A stretch of 64,000 nt of DNA from Burkholderiales bacterium. Its GTDB lineage: Bacteria > Pseudomonadota > Gammaproteobacteria > Burkholderiales > SG8-39. Positions 9,116-19,506 of the stretch are shown piece by piece. Below the pieces are notes generated by a model. The model saw nothing but the letters and a program-made list of their open reading frames with translations, made no database searches and was not told where the DNA came from. The DNA is taken from NCBI GenBank assembly GCA_027493935.1, contig JAOSJV010000001.1:2193157-2257156 (forward strand). The letters are read 5' to 3'. The number at the start of each line of letters is the position of its first letter. Within the stretch, counting starts at the first letter, position 1. The position numbers and the translations under genes are program-made.

Positions 9116-10417
9116 CTAGAATGTCCAGTTGCCGTAGACCGAAACCACGACAGACGCGGTGGTTTCGTACGAGCCCACGAGATTGCCGCGCCCACCGAGA
9201 GCAGGCGCAAGCGTGCTGCGCTTGTCGACCTCGAGTGTGCCCCCGTAGAGGAGCTCCCCGGCGATACCCCATTTCATGACCTTGCTCACCTGCTGCTCCC
9301 CGCCAACCCCGAAGCGCCACGCCGCGTTCACCGGGAGAAGCGGCGACACGTCGTCGCTCGACTGGAAGCCCGAGTCGTATGCGACGCCGAAGTTGAGCTT
9401 CCAGGTATCGCTCACGCGCAACTGCGCGCCGACCGCCACATGCCAGGTGTCCTTGAAGTCGAGCGCGGTGGTAAGCCCGACCGGGTTGAGCGTGTTCTCG
9501 ACGCCGACCTCGACTTCCCCGAACTCCGACCATTGCTGCCAACCCACGTTGCCCAGCAGAGCCCAGCGCTCGTCGAGCTGAGTGAGGACGCTCGCCATCA
9601 CCTGCTGCGGCACTTTGACGCCGAGCTTGACCTGCGCATCGAGCAGGCCGCGGGCGCCGAACAGACCGGAGAACCCAGGCCCCAGCCCGGAGAACTGGGC
9701 CGGCGCTTCGAAGTCGAGCTCGACCCGGGAGTTCCACGTCAGCCCGATACGAGTTGCAGGCGTCACGTCGTACATCAACCCGAGATTCGCGCCCAAGCCC
9801 CACGCGTTGTCGTCTAGCTTGAGCTGACCGTCCGGCGTTCCGGGCACGACGTTGTTGATCGCGACCTGCTGCTTGAACACGCCGTACATCGCGTTCACGC
9901 CCGCGCCGACGGACAGCTTGTCGTTCACGCGGTAGGCGATCGACGGCACGAACGAGATGCCGAGGATGGTCGCGTCCTGCACACGGTAGCGGCCGACCCA
10001 AGTATCGTCGTAGTCCAGGATCGAGCCGAAATTGCCTGCGACGGCGAAGCCAATTCTGAGGTCCGGCGAGAGACTGTGGGTGACGAAAGCGCCGCCGCCC
10101 GGCACGAAGCCGTTCGCGCCGAGCGCCCGTCCGCCGTCGTCAGCGCCGAGCGCGGCCGAGCTGCCGCTGCCGACCGAGAAACGGTTGTTCAGCCACATGA
10201 GCTGGCCACCGGCGAGCACCTGCGTGCCCGCGAGACGGGTCATGCCGGCCGGATTGGTGAATGCCGTCGAAGCGTCCTGCGCGCGCGCGCTGTAGCCGGC
10301 CGCCGCAAGGCCCACTTCGGCGGTGCCGAACTCATACAGCAGCAGCCCGCCGGCCGCTGCGGGACCGGTGCCCAGCCCCGCGGTGGTCAACATGACCGCG
10401 ACGGCGAGAGACCGCAC
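9116..10417 (-). CDS. FadL-family outer membrane transport protein
   Basis: A 433-residue outer membrane protein of the FadL/TodX (Toluene_X) family, which takes up long-chain fatty acids or hydrophobic aromatics. A signal peptide (residues 1-22, ending A-A-A-G) is followed by the N-terminal hatch motif S-A-R-A-Q-D-A-S-T-A-F-T-N-P-A-G-M. The protein ends in Y-G-N-W-T-F, the aromatic C-terminus needed for barrel insertion. Alternating beta strands fill the rest. The gene is 117 bases downstream of the alkyl sulfatase on the same strand, so it may import that enzyme's fatty-alcohol product. Confidence 0.88.
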   Translation of the reverse strand: MRSLAVAVMLTTAGLGTGPAAAGGLLLYEFGTAEVGLAAAGYSARAQDASTAFTNPAGMTRLAGTQVLAGGQLMWLNNRFSVGSGSSAALGADDGGRALGANGFVPGGGAFVTHSLSPDLRIGFAVAGNFGSILDYDDTWVGRYRVQDATILGISFVPSIAYRVNDKLSVGAGVNAMYGVFKQQVAINNVVPGTPDGQLKLDDNAWGLGANLGLMYDVTPATRIGLTWNSRVELDFEAPAQFSGLGPGFSGLFGARGLLDAQVKLGVKVPQQVMASVLTQLDERWALLGNVGWQQWSEFGEVEVGVENTLNPVGLTTALDFKDTWHVAVGAQLRVSDTWKLNFGVAYDSGFQSSDDVSPLLPVNAAWRFGVGGEQQVSKVMKWGIAGELLYGGTLEVDKRSTLAPALGGRGNLVGSYETTASVVVSVYGNWTF

Positions 10418-10534
10418 GGGGCGATTCCCTGCCTCATCGAGTTCTCCTCATCGGCCCCGTACCCGCACCGCGCACGAGCGCTACCCAGTCCCCACCGGAA
10501 CCTCGAGCTTCACCCTCCGCTCCGCGTGACGCGT

Positions 10535-12643
10535 CTAATCCCGATCGACCAGGCCGGCGGGCAGCTCGAACGGCTTCGGGGCGATGGACGGCTGCTCGGG
10601 TGCGGTGCCCGGCATGATCTCGAAATCCGGCGTGAACGGCACGAGGATCGAGCGCAACTGGTCGAAGCCCGTCCGGTCACCCTGGAATCTCGCCTTGCCG
10701 GTAGCGATCAGGTCGTCGAACGTCGCAGCGCCCATCATCACCTGATCGAGGTCGGCGCGGTTCACCGTCACCGCGAGATCCGGCTGCGGGGCCTGGAAGC
10801 CCTTCAGGGTGGTGAGCGTCGCGTTGCTCATCTCGACGACGAACCGCTCGCCGTTGTCCGGCGTCACGAGGTTGATCGTGAACGTCATCCCCTCGGCTCT
10901 CCTCGGGTCCATGCTGATTGCGACGAAGTCCAGCCACTGCTCGGTCGCCATCGCGCGCACCACGTCCGGGCCGGCGGAGCGAGGGGGAGCGCCGCTCGGC
11001 TGGCCGTTGCGCAGCTCGAACGCGCCCTGCAGGAAATTGTTGCGCACGCTCGTGCTCTCGGCCCGGTAGCCGAGCTGCTCGAAGGCGTCCGCGAGCAGCC
11101 GACGCGCTTCCACGTTGCGCGGCTCGGCGAACACGAGGCGGTTCAGAATCTCGGTCGCGTGCAGGTACTTGCCCTGCGCGATCAGCTCGCGGCCCTTGGC
11201 GATGATCTTCGCCGAGCCGCCCATCATCTCCACGTAGAGCGGCGCCGAATCTCTGGGCGAGAGCGGGATCAGATTGGCCGGGTTGCCGTCGAAGTGGCCG
11301 AGGAAGCGATTGACCACGCCGCGCACGTTGTTCTGTACGTCGCCGTGATAGCTTCGTGCCGCCCATTGCTGACGCAGGCCCTTCGGCACCTGGTAGACGT
11401 TGTGGATCTCGTTGATCGTCACGCCGCGGTTGGCGTAATGGAGCGCCTGGTTGTTCAGGTTCGCGTAGGCGTCACGCTGGGCGCGCAGCACCTCCTGGAT
11501 GCGTGCAGTGCCCCAGCGCGGCCAGCTGTGCGACGCGAACATCACCTCAGCCTCCTGGCCAAACTTATAGAGCGCAACGTTGATCTGTTTCGACCAGTTG
11601 AGCGCGTTGCGCACCGCCGCACCGCGGATCGTGTAGATATTGTGCACCGTGCCCGTGACGTTCTCAGCGGCCCAGAACGCCTTGAACTGCGGAAAGTAGG
11701 TGTTCATCTCGACTGGCGCCTCGGTGTCTGGCGTGTTCTGGAACACCATGCGCACGCCGTCGACCGTGATCTCCTCGAAGTCTTTGCTGACGATACGGTT
11801 CGGCGGGATCAGCCCGGTGTTGCCGTTCGCGACGTTCTTGCCGATCGCCTGATCGACGTGCCCGAACGGGTGGCGCGGCAGGAATACGGAGTACTGCCAT
11901 TGCAGTCGTCGCGACATTGCGTTGCCGGCAAACACGTTCTCGGCGATGGCCGCCTCGAGGAAGCCCTCCGGCGCGATCACCATGATCTTGCCGCTCGCGA
12001 CGTCGGCCTCGTCCACGACGCCGCGCACGCCCCCGAAGTGGTCGCCATGCGAGTGCGAGTACACGACAGCGACCACCGGCCGCTTGCCGAGCTTCTGGTT
12101 GATGAATTCGAGCGCCGCGCGCGCGGTCTCCTTCGCCGTCAGGGGATCGAACACGATCCATCCGGTGTCGCCCTTGATGAAGCTGATGTTGGCGAGGTCG
12201 AAGCCGCGTACCTGGTAGATCCTGTCCGGAACGACTTCGTACAGCCCGTAGGCCATATTGAGCACGGCCTGTCGCTGCAGCGACGGATGGATGCTCTCGA
12301 AGTCCTTGCCGGTCAGCAGCCAGCCGTAGCTCCCCATGCTCCAGGCGACGTGGCCCGCGTCGGCCATGATCTGGGTATACGGTGGCTCGGCAATGAAACC
12401 TCGTTTCGCCTCCTCGAAGTCGCGCTTGTCGGCGAATGGCAGCTCCGCCTGAAGCCCCTTGCGTAGCTCGAGCGTGAACGTCGACGGTGGCTTGCCGGAC
12501 GGATCGAAGTGCTTCGCGACGCTCGCGCCCTTGTCGGCGGGGATCAGCGACGCACCCGGCGTCTGGCCCTGTGCGGCCGCCGACACCATCAGGCCGGCCG
12601 ACGCCAGAATCAGCGCGACGCACCGCGCGCTCGTCTCACGCAT
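10535..12643 (-). CDS. SdsA-type alkyl sulfatase, secreted
   Basis: A 702-residue metallo-beta-lactamase-fold sulfatase that cleaves primary alkyl sulfates such as dodecyl sulfate. A signal peptide (M-R-E-T-S-A-R to A-A-A-Q-G) indicates the periplasm. Zinc ligands are visible in Y-S-H-S-H-G-D-H-F-G-G (about residue 190) and in later His/Glu positions. After the catalytic domain comes the dimerisation region (about 430-560) and a C-terminal SCP2-like domain (about 570-690) that binds the alkyl chain. The start at 12643 has AGGGAG upstream; the open frame extends further but only over the transposase tail. Probably co-transcribed with the FadL-type porin. Confidence 0.92.
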   Translation of the reverse strand: MRETSARCVALILASAGLMVSAAAQGQTPGASLIPADKGASVAKHFDPSGKPPSTFTLELRKGLQAELPFADKRDFEEAKRGFIAEPPYTQIMADAGHVAWSMGSYGWLLTGKDFESIHPSLQRQAVLNMAYGLYEVVPDRIYQVRGFDLANISFIKGDTGWIVFDPLTAKETARAALEFINQKLGKRPVVAVVYSHSHGDHFGGVRGVVDEADVASGKIMVIAPEGFLEAAIAENVFAGNAMSRRLQWQYSVFLPRHPFGHVDQAIGKNVANGNTGLIPPNRIVSKDFEEITVDGVRMVFQNTPDTEAPVEMNTYFPQFKAFWAAENVTGTVHNIYTIRGAAVRNALNWSKQINVALYKFGQEAEVMFASHSWPRWGTARIQEVLRAQRDAYANLNNQALHYANRGVTINEIHNVYQVPKGLRQQWAARSYHGDVQNNVRGVVNRFLGHFDGNPANLIPLSPRDSAPLYVEMMGGSAKIIAKGRELIAQGKYLHATEILNRLVFAEPRNVEARRLLADAFEQLGYRAESTSVRNNFLQGAFELRNGQPSGAPPRSAGPDVVRAMATEQWLDFVAISMDPRRAEGMTFTINLVTPDNGERFVVEMSNATLTTLKGFQAPQPDLAVTVNRADLDQVMMGAATFDDLIATGKARFQGDRTGFDQLRSILVPFTPDFEIMPGTAPEQPSIAPKPFELPAGLVDRD

Positions 12644-12760
12644 GTGACACTCCCTAGGAATATATTCGATCAGCCGTGCACGCAGGCATCGCGTCCGGCG
12701 GGCAGGGAGCTTGATTAACCTTGGATTAGTTGTCAAGCGCGCGGGGGTTGTGCACTGCTG

Positions 12761-12976
12761 TCCGTCAAGCCGGTCCGCTTGCGCTGGGCACGGTTGCTCA
12801 AGCGCGTCTTCGACATCGACATCGAGCGCTGCCCCCGCTGCGGCGGCGAGTTGAAGGTCATCGCAGCGGTCGAGGAGCCGGCCGTGATCGGCCGGAATCT
12901 CACGCACCCGGGGCTACCCGTACGGGCGCCGCCCCGCGAGCCGGCGCGGCTGCCCTCGGTCTCCTATAAGCGGTAG
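12761..12976 (+). mobile_element. C-terminal remnant of an IS91-type transposase
   Basis: About 70 residues recognised as the end of IS91-family transposases: L-L-K-R-V-F-D-I-D-I, then the zinc-knuckle R-C-P-R-C-G-G-E-L-K-V-I-A-A, then E-E-P-A-V-I and L-P-V-R-A-P-P. The catalytic HUH part is absent. It is the only transposase trace in the window. It is followed by the sequence expected at the element's end and by duplicated host DNA. Confidence 0.7.
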
Positions 12977-13090
12977 GACAGACCCGAAGAGCGAATTTCG
13001 TCAACGCCTGCAGCCTGGTTGACGCCCTTCCCCGGCGCACTGTGGCGCTATAGCGTGACTGGTACGGAAGAAGGCCGTTTGAATTTCCTA
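12977..13090 (+). mobile_element. Downstream terminal region of the IS91-like element
   Basis: Sequence between the transposase stop and the first duplicated host fragment. Its last part, GCGCTATAGCGTGACTGGTA and the following GGAAGAAGGCCGTTTGAA, matches the solo end at 9057-9100. Host-derived sequence begins immediately after TTTCCTAGGA. Confidence 0.5.
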
Positions 13091-13442
13091 GGAAACCCCG
13101 CATTGCGCGCCTCCACGCCCACGCGGGCGAGGTCCGCGATCTGGGCATTCACGCTCCGCGAGGCGGGCGACGTCACCTTGCTCGACCACATGAGCCGTAC
13201 GGTCGCGACGTCGGTCAGCCCGATGCTCGCCGCATACGCGCTGTGCGCCTCGCCGCCGCCGATCGGGATACCGATGCCGATGCCGATGCCCGCGCCGCTC
13301 ACGCGGCCGCCGCCCCAGCCGCCGAATCCGACACCGAGGCTCGGACCACCACTCACGAAGGTCGCTTCCGGGCCGATCGACGCGGCGAGGATCGCCCTCG
13401 CGCCAGCCGCGCGCGCCGCAGCGAGCGTCTTGTCGTTCGCCG
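13091..13442 (-). pseudogene. Truncated duplicate of the lipoprotein gene
   Basis: Nearly identical (about 98% by eye) to 6655-7010, the 3' half of the lipoprotein gene, including the glycine-rich run. It lacks the signal peptide and the first 90 or so residues, and a few bases are missing near the 3' end so the last residues differ. High identity suggests a recent copy event. The right-hand junction with the next copied segment is exact to within a few bases around 13443. Confidence 0.85.
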
Positions 13443-13977
13443 GCACTGCTTTGCGGGTTCTTGTCTGCGCGACGCCGGGCGGGACGAGAAGCGGACGATG
13501 CGGCGGGCTAGCATTCGCATCGCGCGGCAGACACTCGCCACGTGTGATGACTAGGCTCGCGTGCTGCGCGGGTATGGCGTCTCCACCGCGACGAACGGGG
13601 CGGGTGAGCGGCGCGGGAGCCTGTGCTCGCCGCGCGGTCGGCACGCCGTGTTGGCGAAGATAGGCGGGCGGGCGGTGAATACGGTGTCCGTTGGCCGGCG
13701 CCCAGCCGGGGAGGACTACAATCGCGAACTCGGACGGCTGTTTCCCGAGCGGGACGGGGTCCTGTCGCGCATCCTCTGGCGGTCCGGACGCGAGGTCGGG
13801 TTCAACCGTCTCGGCGACGTCGACACGATGCGCCGCGACGTCTACATCCAGGGCAGCCCGGATTTGGTGCCGATGGGGCAGCTGGGGTCGATCGGCTGCA
13901 TCTGCATGAGGAACGCCGACATCGTAGAGCTGTTCGAAGAGGTGTTTCCCGGCATGCCGGTGGACATCGTCGGATGA
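13443..13977 (+). pseudogene. Damaged duplicate of tadA 3' end plus YkuD gene
   Basis: Corresponds to 960-1500 at roughly 85% identity: first the last 60 or so bases of tadA, then the whole YkuD gene from the ATG at 13498. The copy has TAG at 13552 where the original has CAG (Gln19), and Y-I-Q-G replaces Y-I-H-G, removing the conserved His119. The S-I-G-C segment is kept. An internal GTG at 13561 could restart translation but would still lack the His. Older than the adjacent lipoprotein copy, judging by divergence. Confidence 0.8.
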
Positions 13978-14055
13978 GCGCCTGACGGCCGGCGCCCGAC
14001 GGTCACATTTCTGTAATCCGGCACGGGCATTGTCTCGTGCCTCGTAGTTCAGCAG

Positions 14056-17000
14056 ATGCCCGTCCGCTTTCCCGCCCCACGTTTGGTCGCCCCAGGCCCG
14101 CTCACCGGTGGTCCGTACGCCGCACGCTTCCGCGTGCGCGGTCTGCTCGGCTCGCCGGCGCTCGCGGAGTGGATCGAGAGCCGCTGCGAGGCGCCGGCCG
14201 GCATCCGCTTGCGGGCGAGCGCCCGGACCGGAGTGGTGCGCATCGAGGGCCGGACGTCATTCGATGCCTGCGTCACGCTGCGGCGCTGCGTGGACGATTT
14301 CTTTGCCGGGCAGCATCGCGCGCGGGCGTCCGCGCGGCGGCGGGTCGTAGCGCTGCCTTCGCCGCGGGCAACCATACGCATGCGCGCCGAGCCAACAGCA
14401 CCGGCACCCGGTGAGCAGCATCGCTCGACGGGGCTGGCGCGGGAAACGGCCTCGGACTGGCACGCCCTGACGACCGCCGCACTCTGGACGCGCCTGGCAT
14501 CGGGTCCGGAGGGTCTGACGTCCGCGCGGGCGCGCGAACGCCTCGCCCGCGACGGTCCCAACCGGATCGAGGACATAGCAGGTCGGAGCGACCGCAAGAT
14601 CCTGGCTGACCAGTTCAAATCGGTCCCGGTCGCGTTGCTTGCCGGTTCGGGCGCGATCGCGACGGCCACCCGCGCGTGGGCCGATGCGACCGCGATCGGC
14701 GCGGTGCTCACCGCCAACGCCGGCGTTGGTTTCTACACCGAGCGCAAGGCCGAGCAGACCATCTCGAGCCTGCGCAAGCTCTCGCCGGGTCAGACTCTGG
14801 TCGTGCGCGACGGCGTCGAGGCGATCGTCTCCGCCGAACAGGTGGTGGCCGGTGACCTCCTCGTGCTGAAGCCCGGCACTGCCGTGACAGCCGACGCGCG
14901 GTTGATCGAAGCGCATCGCCTGTCCACGAACGAGGCGCCGCTCACCGGCGAGAGCCAACAGGTGCGCAAGGAGCCGACCGATTCCCTGCCGCTGGCGACA
15001 GCGATCGGCGAGCGTCGCAACATGGTCTTCATGGGTACGGTCGTGTCGGGCGGCATGGGGAAAGCGGTGGTCGTGGCCACCGGCGAGCGCACTTTGCTCG
15101 GGGGCATCCGGCGGCTCGCCCAGGCGGCCGAGCAGCCGTACACGCGGCTGCAGACCGAATTGGACGGGCTCGGTCGCACCCTCGCGCTCGGTGCTGCCGC
15201 GCTGTGCGTGGGCGTCTTCGGCCTGGGGCTGATGCGCGGGCGGGCAGTCGGTCCACTGCTGCGCACCACCGTGTCCCTCGGTGTGGCGGCGATTCCCGAG
15301 GGCCTGCCGACGGTGGCCACCAGCCTGCTCGCTTCGGGCATCCGCAAGCTGCAGCAGCGCAATGTGTTCGCAAGCAAACTCGACGCGGTCGAGAACCTCG
15401 GCGCGGTCGACGTGGTGTGCTTCGACAAGACGGGCACGCTGACGCAGAATCGGATGCGCGTCGAATCGGTGGTCCTCGGCCTTCGCCGCGTACTTGTCGC
15501 GAAGGAGGCGATCCCGCAGCTTCCCGAAGACTGGCTGCTCGTTGCGGCGCTGAACAACGAACTCGAGCAGGGAGCGGGCAAGCCGCTGGCCGGTTCGGCC
15601 ACCGAACTTGCGCTGGTCGAGTTCGCTCAGGCGCAGGGTGCTGACGTTCCATCGCTGCGCCGCAAGCATCCGCGGCTCGCCGTCAAGCACCGCTCCGAGC
15701 ATCATCCCTACCTCGTCACGTTGCACCCGATGGGACGCGCCGGCGCGCTGGTGGCGGTGAAGGGCCGGCCACAGGAATTGCTGGCGCGCTGTACCCAGTG
15801 GTACGACGGGGAAGCGGGTCGCGCCGCTCACGCCGGCGCGGAGGCGCCAACTCCTCGCACACAACGACGCGCTGGCAGCACTCGGCCACCGGGTGCTAGC
15901 CTTGGCCTTGCACCGGCAGCAGAGCCGTCAGCTGGGTGAGACGCATGGGCTGACGTGGCTCGGTTTGGTCGGCCTCGCCGACCCGGTGCGCGACGGCGTG
16001 ACCGAGGCGATTGGCCGCTTCAAGGCGGCCGGGATCCGGCCGATGATGCTGACAGGCGATCAGCCCGGCACTGCGCAGGCGGTGGCCGAGCAGATCGAGC
16101 TGGATGGCCGGCGCTCGATCGCCGATGCCGGCACGCTGATCGAGGATGCGGCTCGGCTTGGCGAAGTGATCGAGCAGGCCGCGGGATTCGCGCGCACCAG
16201 CCCCGGTATGAAGCTTGCCATCATCAAGGCGCTGCAGGCAGGCGGCCACGTGGTCGCGATGACGGGCGATGGCATCAACGACGGTCCCGCTCTGAAGATC
16301 GCCGACGTCGGCGTTGCGATGGGCGCGTCCGGTACCGACCTGGCGCACGCCTTGAGCGATCTCGTCCTGCGCGACGATCACCTCGACGGGCTGCTCGCGG
16401 CGATCGCGGAAGGACGAACCGCGTACCTCAACGTCAAGAAGGCCGTGCGCTACCTCGTGGCGACCAACGTCAGCGAACTGGCCGCCACCGCCCTCTGCGT
16501 GGCGGCCGGGCTTCCCGAGCCGGTCGATCCCCTGGCGCTGCTGTGGACCAATCTGATCACGGACGTGTCGCCGGCGATCGCGCTCGGTCTGGAGCCGCCG
16601 GAGCCGGACATACTCGAGCGACCGCCGTTTCCGCGGGCAAGCGGGTTCCTGCGCGCGGCCGACTGGCGCCAAGTTGCCGTGGACGGCGGAATGATCACCG
16701 CGGCGACGCTCGCCGCCTATCTGTACGGCATCGGCCGCTACGGCCAGGGTCCGCGCGCGCGCACCCTGGCGTTCACGGCAATGACCACCGGCCAGTTGCT
16801 GTACGCGCTCTCGGCACGCTCGGATGGACCCGTCACGCTCCAACGCGACGGCCATCGCGCCAATCCGTGGCTTGCGCGCACTGTCCTCGTTTCGCTCGCG
16901 GCGCAGGCCGGCACCGTGCTCTTCCCACCGCTGCGCGCGCTGCTGCGCACGACGCCGCTCGGGCTGGCTGACGCCGGGGTAGCATTGACCGCTGCAGCGG

Positions 17001-17068
17001 CACCGACGCTCGCGCGCGAAGCGCTCAAGCGCCTCCGTGGCGCCCGGGACCGCACCACAGACCGATGA
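14056..17068 (+). CDS. Cation-translocating P-type ATPase, one frameshift
   Basis: Two frames give one P-type ATPase of about 1000 residues. The first part (14056 to about 15822) has an N-terminal HMA-like domain (residues 20-85), first membrane pair, actuator motif L-T-G-E-S (296-300), I-P-E-G-L-P, and the phosphorylation site D457-K-T-G-T-L-T. A shift near 15818-15828 moves to the second frame, which supplies P-M-M-L-T-G-D, G-D-G-I-N-D-G-P-A-L and the last membrane helices (W-T-N-L-I-T-D). IPEGLP resembles Ca/Mg-type pumps rather than CPx metal pumps; the ion is not predictable. It overlaps the next gene by 4 bases. Confidence 0.82.
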
Positions 17069-19143
17069 GCGCCGCACCGATCGCGCACGAGACCGCAACG
17101 CGCCTGCGTCTCCGCCTGCCCGCGGCGACCGATCTCGACGCGGTGCGCGAGGCGCTGAGCGCATTGCCCGGGATCACGTCCCTGCGCATCGCGCAGGCGG
17201 CGCGCTCGATCATCGTCGGCTACGACGGCCGCGCGCGCACACGGCGCGCGGTGCTGAGATGCGTCGACCGGCAACGCGCCAGCGCGCCGGCGCAGGATCG
17301 CGCACCAACGGTGGCTCCCCGCGGCGTTTCGCTGGAGGGCGCCGTGCTCGCCGCCGCGCTGGTGCCGGTACTGCCCGGTCCATTGCGGCCTGCGGCGGCG
17401 GTCGGGCTGGTCGGGGCGAGAGCGCTCGAGGTTCTTCGCACCGGCGCCGAGCCGGCCGGCGCCGTGCTGGATGCGATCGCGCTCGCGTCGACCGCGCTAA
17501 GCGGCCACCCGATGATGGCAGCGACCTCGGTCATGGTGAGCGCGGCCGCGGAGCGCTGGCGAGACTCGCTGGTCGACGACACCGACCGGCTGCTCGCGCA
17601 ACTGACGCCCGCCGAGGCGCCGGCATATCGCACACGGCGCGGCACGCGGGGAGGCGACGCGACCGAACTACTCGAGCCCTCGGACCTCCAGCCGGGCGAC
17701 CGCGTACTGTTGGAGGCTGGCGACGTCGTGCCGGCCGACGGGTTGATCGTGCAGGGCGATGGGGCGGTCTTCGACCTGCTCGGGCCGCACCGATCGATCG
17801 CGGTGCGCGCCGGCGAGCGTGTCGGTTCCGGCGAGCGACTCGCCGGAGGCGCATTGACGCTGCGCGTCGAGCGCGCGGCCGCCGCTTCGCGCGCGGCACG
17901 ACTGCGTGCGCATCTGCGCCATGCGCTGCGGGCCCGTGAGGCCGCAGGGCCGCTGACCCCGATCTCCAGCGACTGGTCGCGCTGCCGATCGGTGCGGCCG
18001 GCCTGGTACTGGCGCTCACCGGGGATACGATCCGCACCGCATCGATGCTTCAAGCCGATCCGCAGTACGGGCTGCAGCTCGCGAACCCGGTGGCACGGGC
18101 TGCGGCGCTCTACGCCTCGGCACGCCACGGCGCCCTGATGAGCGGACTCGATGCGATCGAGCGCCTTGCCGCGGCGACGAGCTTTGCGTTCGAGGACGTC
18201 GGCGTGCTGTCCGAGTCGACCTGGCACATCGAGCGCGTGGTCGCCGACGAGGCCTACGTCGATACGACCGTCGCCGCGCGCTGGCTGCTGCAGCTGATGG
18301 GGGCGCCCGGCGAGCACGATGCCGCGGCCGGGTTCCCCGACGAGTGCGTCGCCGCTTGGCGGGAGCACGGTGCGGTGCTGCCCTTGCCGGAGGAGCGCGG
18401 CATCGTGCGGGTGCTGCACGTCGGCGGAGCAAGGCTGCTCGCCCGGACCTGGGGCATCGCGCTCTCCGAACCGGACCGACGGAGCCTGGTCCGGCGGCTC
18501 CGGGATCGTGCAGGACGGCCGGCTGCTCGCGACCGTGCACCTGGGCTGCCGGCTGCGCGCCTCGATCGCGGAGCAGTTCGCAGCGCTGCGCGCGCTCGGC
18601 GCAGAGCGCGTCGCGGTATTCACCGAGGACCCGGCATCAACGCCGGCAAAGGCTCTAACCGCGCTCGGTGCCGACGTGGTCGTCAGCAGTGATCGCGCTG
18701 CCCAAGAGCGCTGGCTCAACGAAGAGGTCGAGCGTGGCGCGCGCGTCGCGCTGGTGCATACAGGCCTGCGCGACATCCTGCCGCCGGGCGGGCTCAGCCT
18801 CTGTCCCGCGGATGCCGAAGCTGGCGCGCATGGCGTGCTGCTCGGCGACCCGCTCGCCGCGCTCGTGGCGGCGCGCGCCGCGGCCGCTCGCTTGCGGCAA
18901 AGCCTGCGCTGGCAGTTCGGCACCTCGGTAACGGCGAATTCGACGCTGATGGTCGCGGCCGCCATGCGGGTTGCTTCGCCGCTCGCGATCAGCGCGCTGC
19001 GACACGGCTTGGCCTTTCTGCTGCTCTGGCAAAGCGCACGACTTGCGCGCACTGCTGCGTCGACAGTCCTCGATCGAAACCATGCGCCGGCGGTCGATCG
19101 CCCGCGCGCGAAGCGAATCACTTCCTCCAGGAGACCACGATGA
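17065..19143 (+). pseudogene. Degenerate P-type ATPase-like protein, two frameshifts, catalytic Asp lost
   Basis: Three frames combine into about 690 residues. An HMA-like N-terminus (L-R-L-R-L-P, L-P-G-I-T-S-L-R-I) is followed by a membrane pair and an actuator-like domain (L-Q-P-G-D-R-V-L-L-E-A-G-D-V-V-P-A-D-G). Shifts occur near 17957 and 18475. At 18189-18203 the phosphorylation motif F-D-K-T-G-T-L reads F-E-D-V-G-V-L, so no aspartyl phosphate can form, and G-D-G-x-N-D is not recognisable. It could be a dying pump or a non-catalytic partner of the first ATPase. Flanking genes overlap by 4 bases on both sides, indicating one operon. Confidence 0.7.
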
Positions 19144-19506
19144 CGAACCTCAAGAGCTTCGCCAGCCCCGCAGTGCTGCTCGCGCTTGCCGGCACGGCGG
19201 TCGTCGGATTCGCCGCCGGTTACCTGCTCGGGCGCGATCCGCACCTCCTGCGCCGAGTGTTCGCCGCAGCGGCGGGCGGCTGGGAGCAGACCCGACTGGC
19301 CGCGGCCGAGGCGAGCGAGGGAGATCGCCGACCATTGGGCCGAGGCGGGCGAGACCGCCCGGGCCCGCGTCGAGGAGGGGGCATTCGGCGCCGCTGCGGC
19401 GGCTGCGGCCACGGTGCCGGAAGCTCCCGCCGCGCCGCCGATCCGGAAGGCAAAGCGACCTGCGCGCGCCGCCGCGTCGCGGCGCCCCGCACGCGGTACG
19501 CACTGA
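19140..19506 (+). CDS. Small membrane-anchored alanine-rich protein, frameshifted
   Basis: Third gene of the ATPase operon. The first frame gives M-T-N-L-K-S-F-A-S-P and one membrane helix (residues 11-31), then R-D-P-H-L-L-R-R-V-F; a shift near 19312 moves to E-I-A-D-H-W-A-E-A and an alanine/proline/lysine-rich tail ending at 19506. Total length would be about 121 residues. I know no function; small anchored proteins accompany HMA/P-type ATPase pairs in other genomes (inference). Confidence 0.5.

Noticed and set aside
10076..12466. A 796-codon plus-strand open frame opposite the alkyl sulfatase
   Set aside because: It is the antisense shadow of the sulfatase and porin; the translation is His/Arg/Leu rich with no family resemblance, as high-GC antisense frames are.
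12644..12907. Upstream extension of the alkyl sulfatase frame
   Set aside because: It lies antisense to the IS91 transposase tail and has no signal peptide; the start at 12643 with AGGGAG and signal peptide is better.
14257..15864. A 535-codon minus-strand frame opposite the P-type ATPase
   Set aside because: The opposite strand carries DKTGT and TGES; this frame has no recognisable domain.
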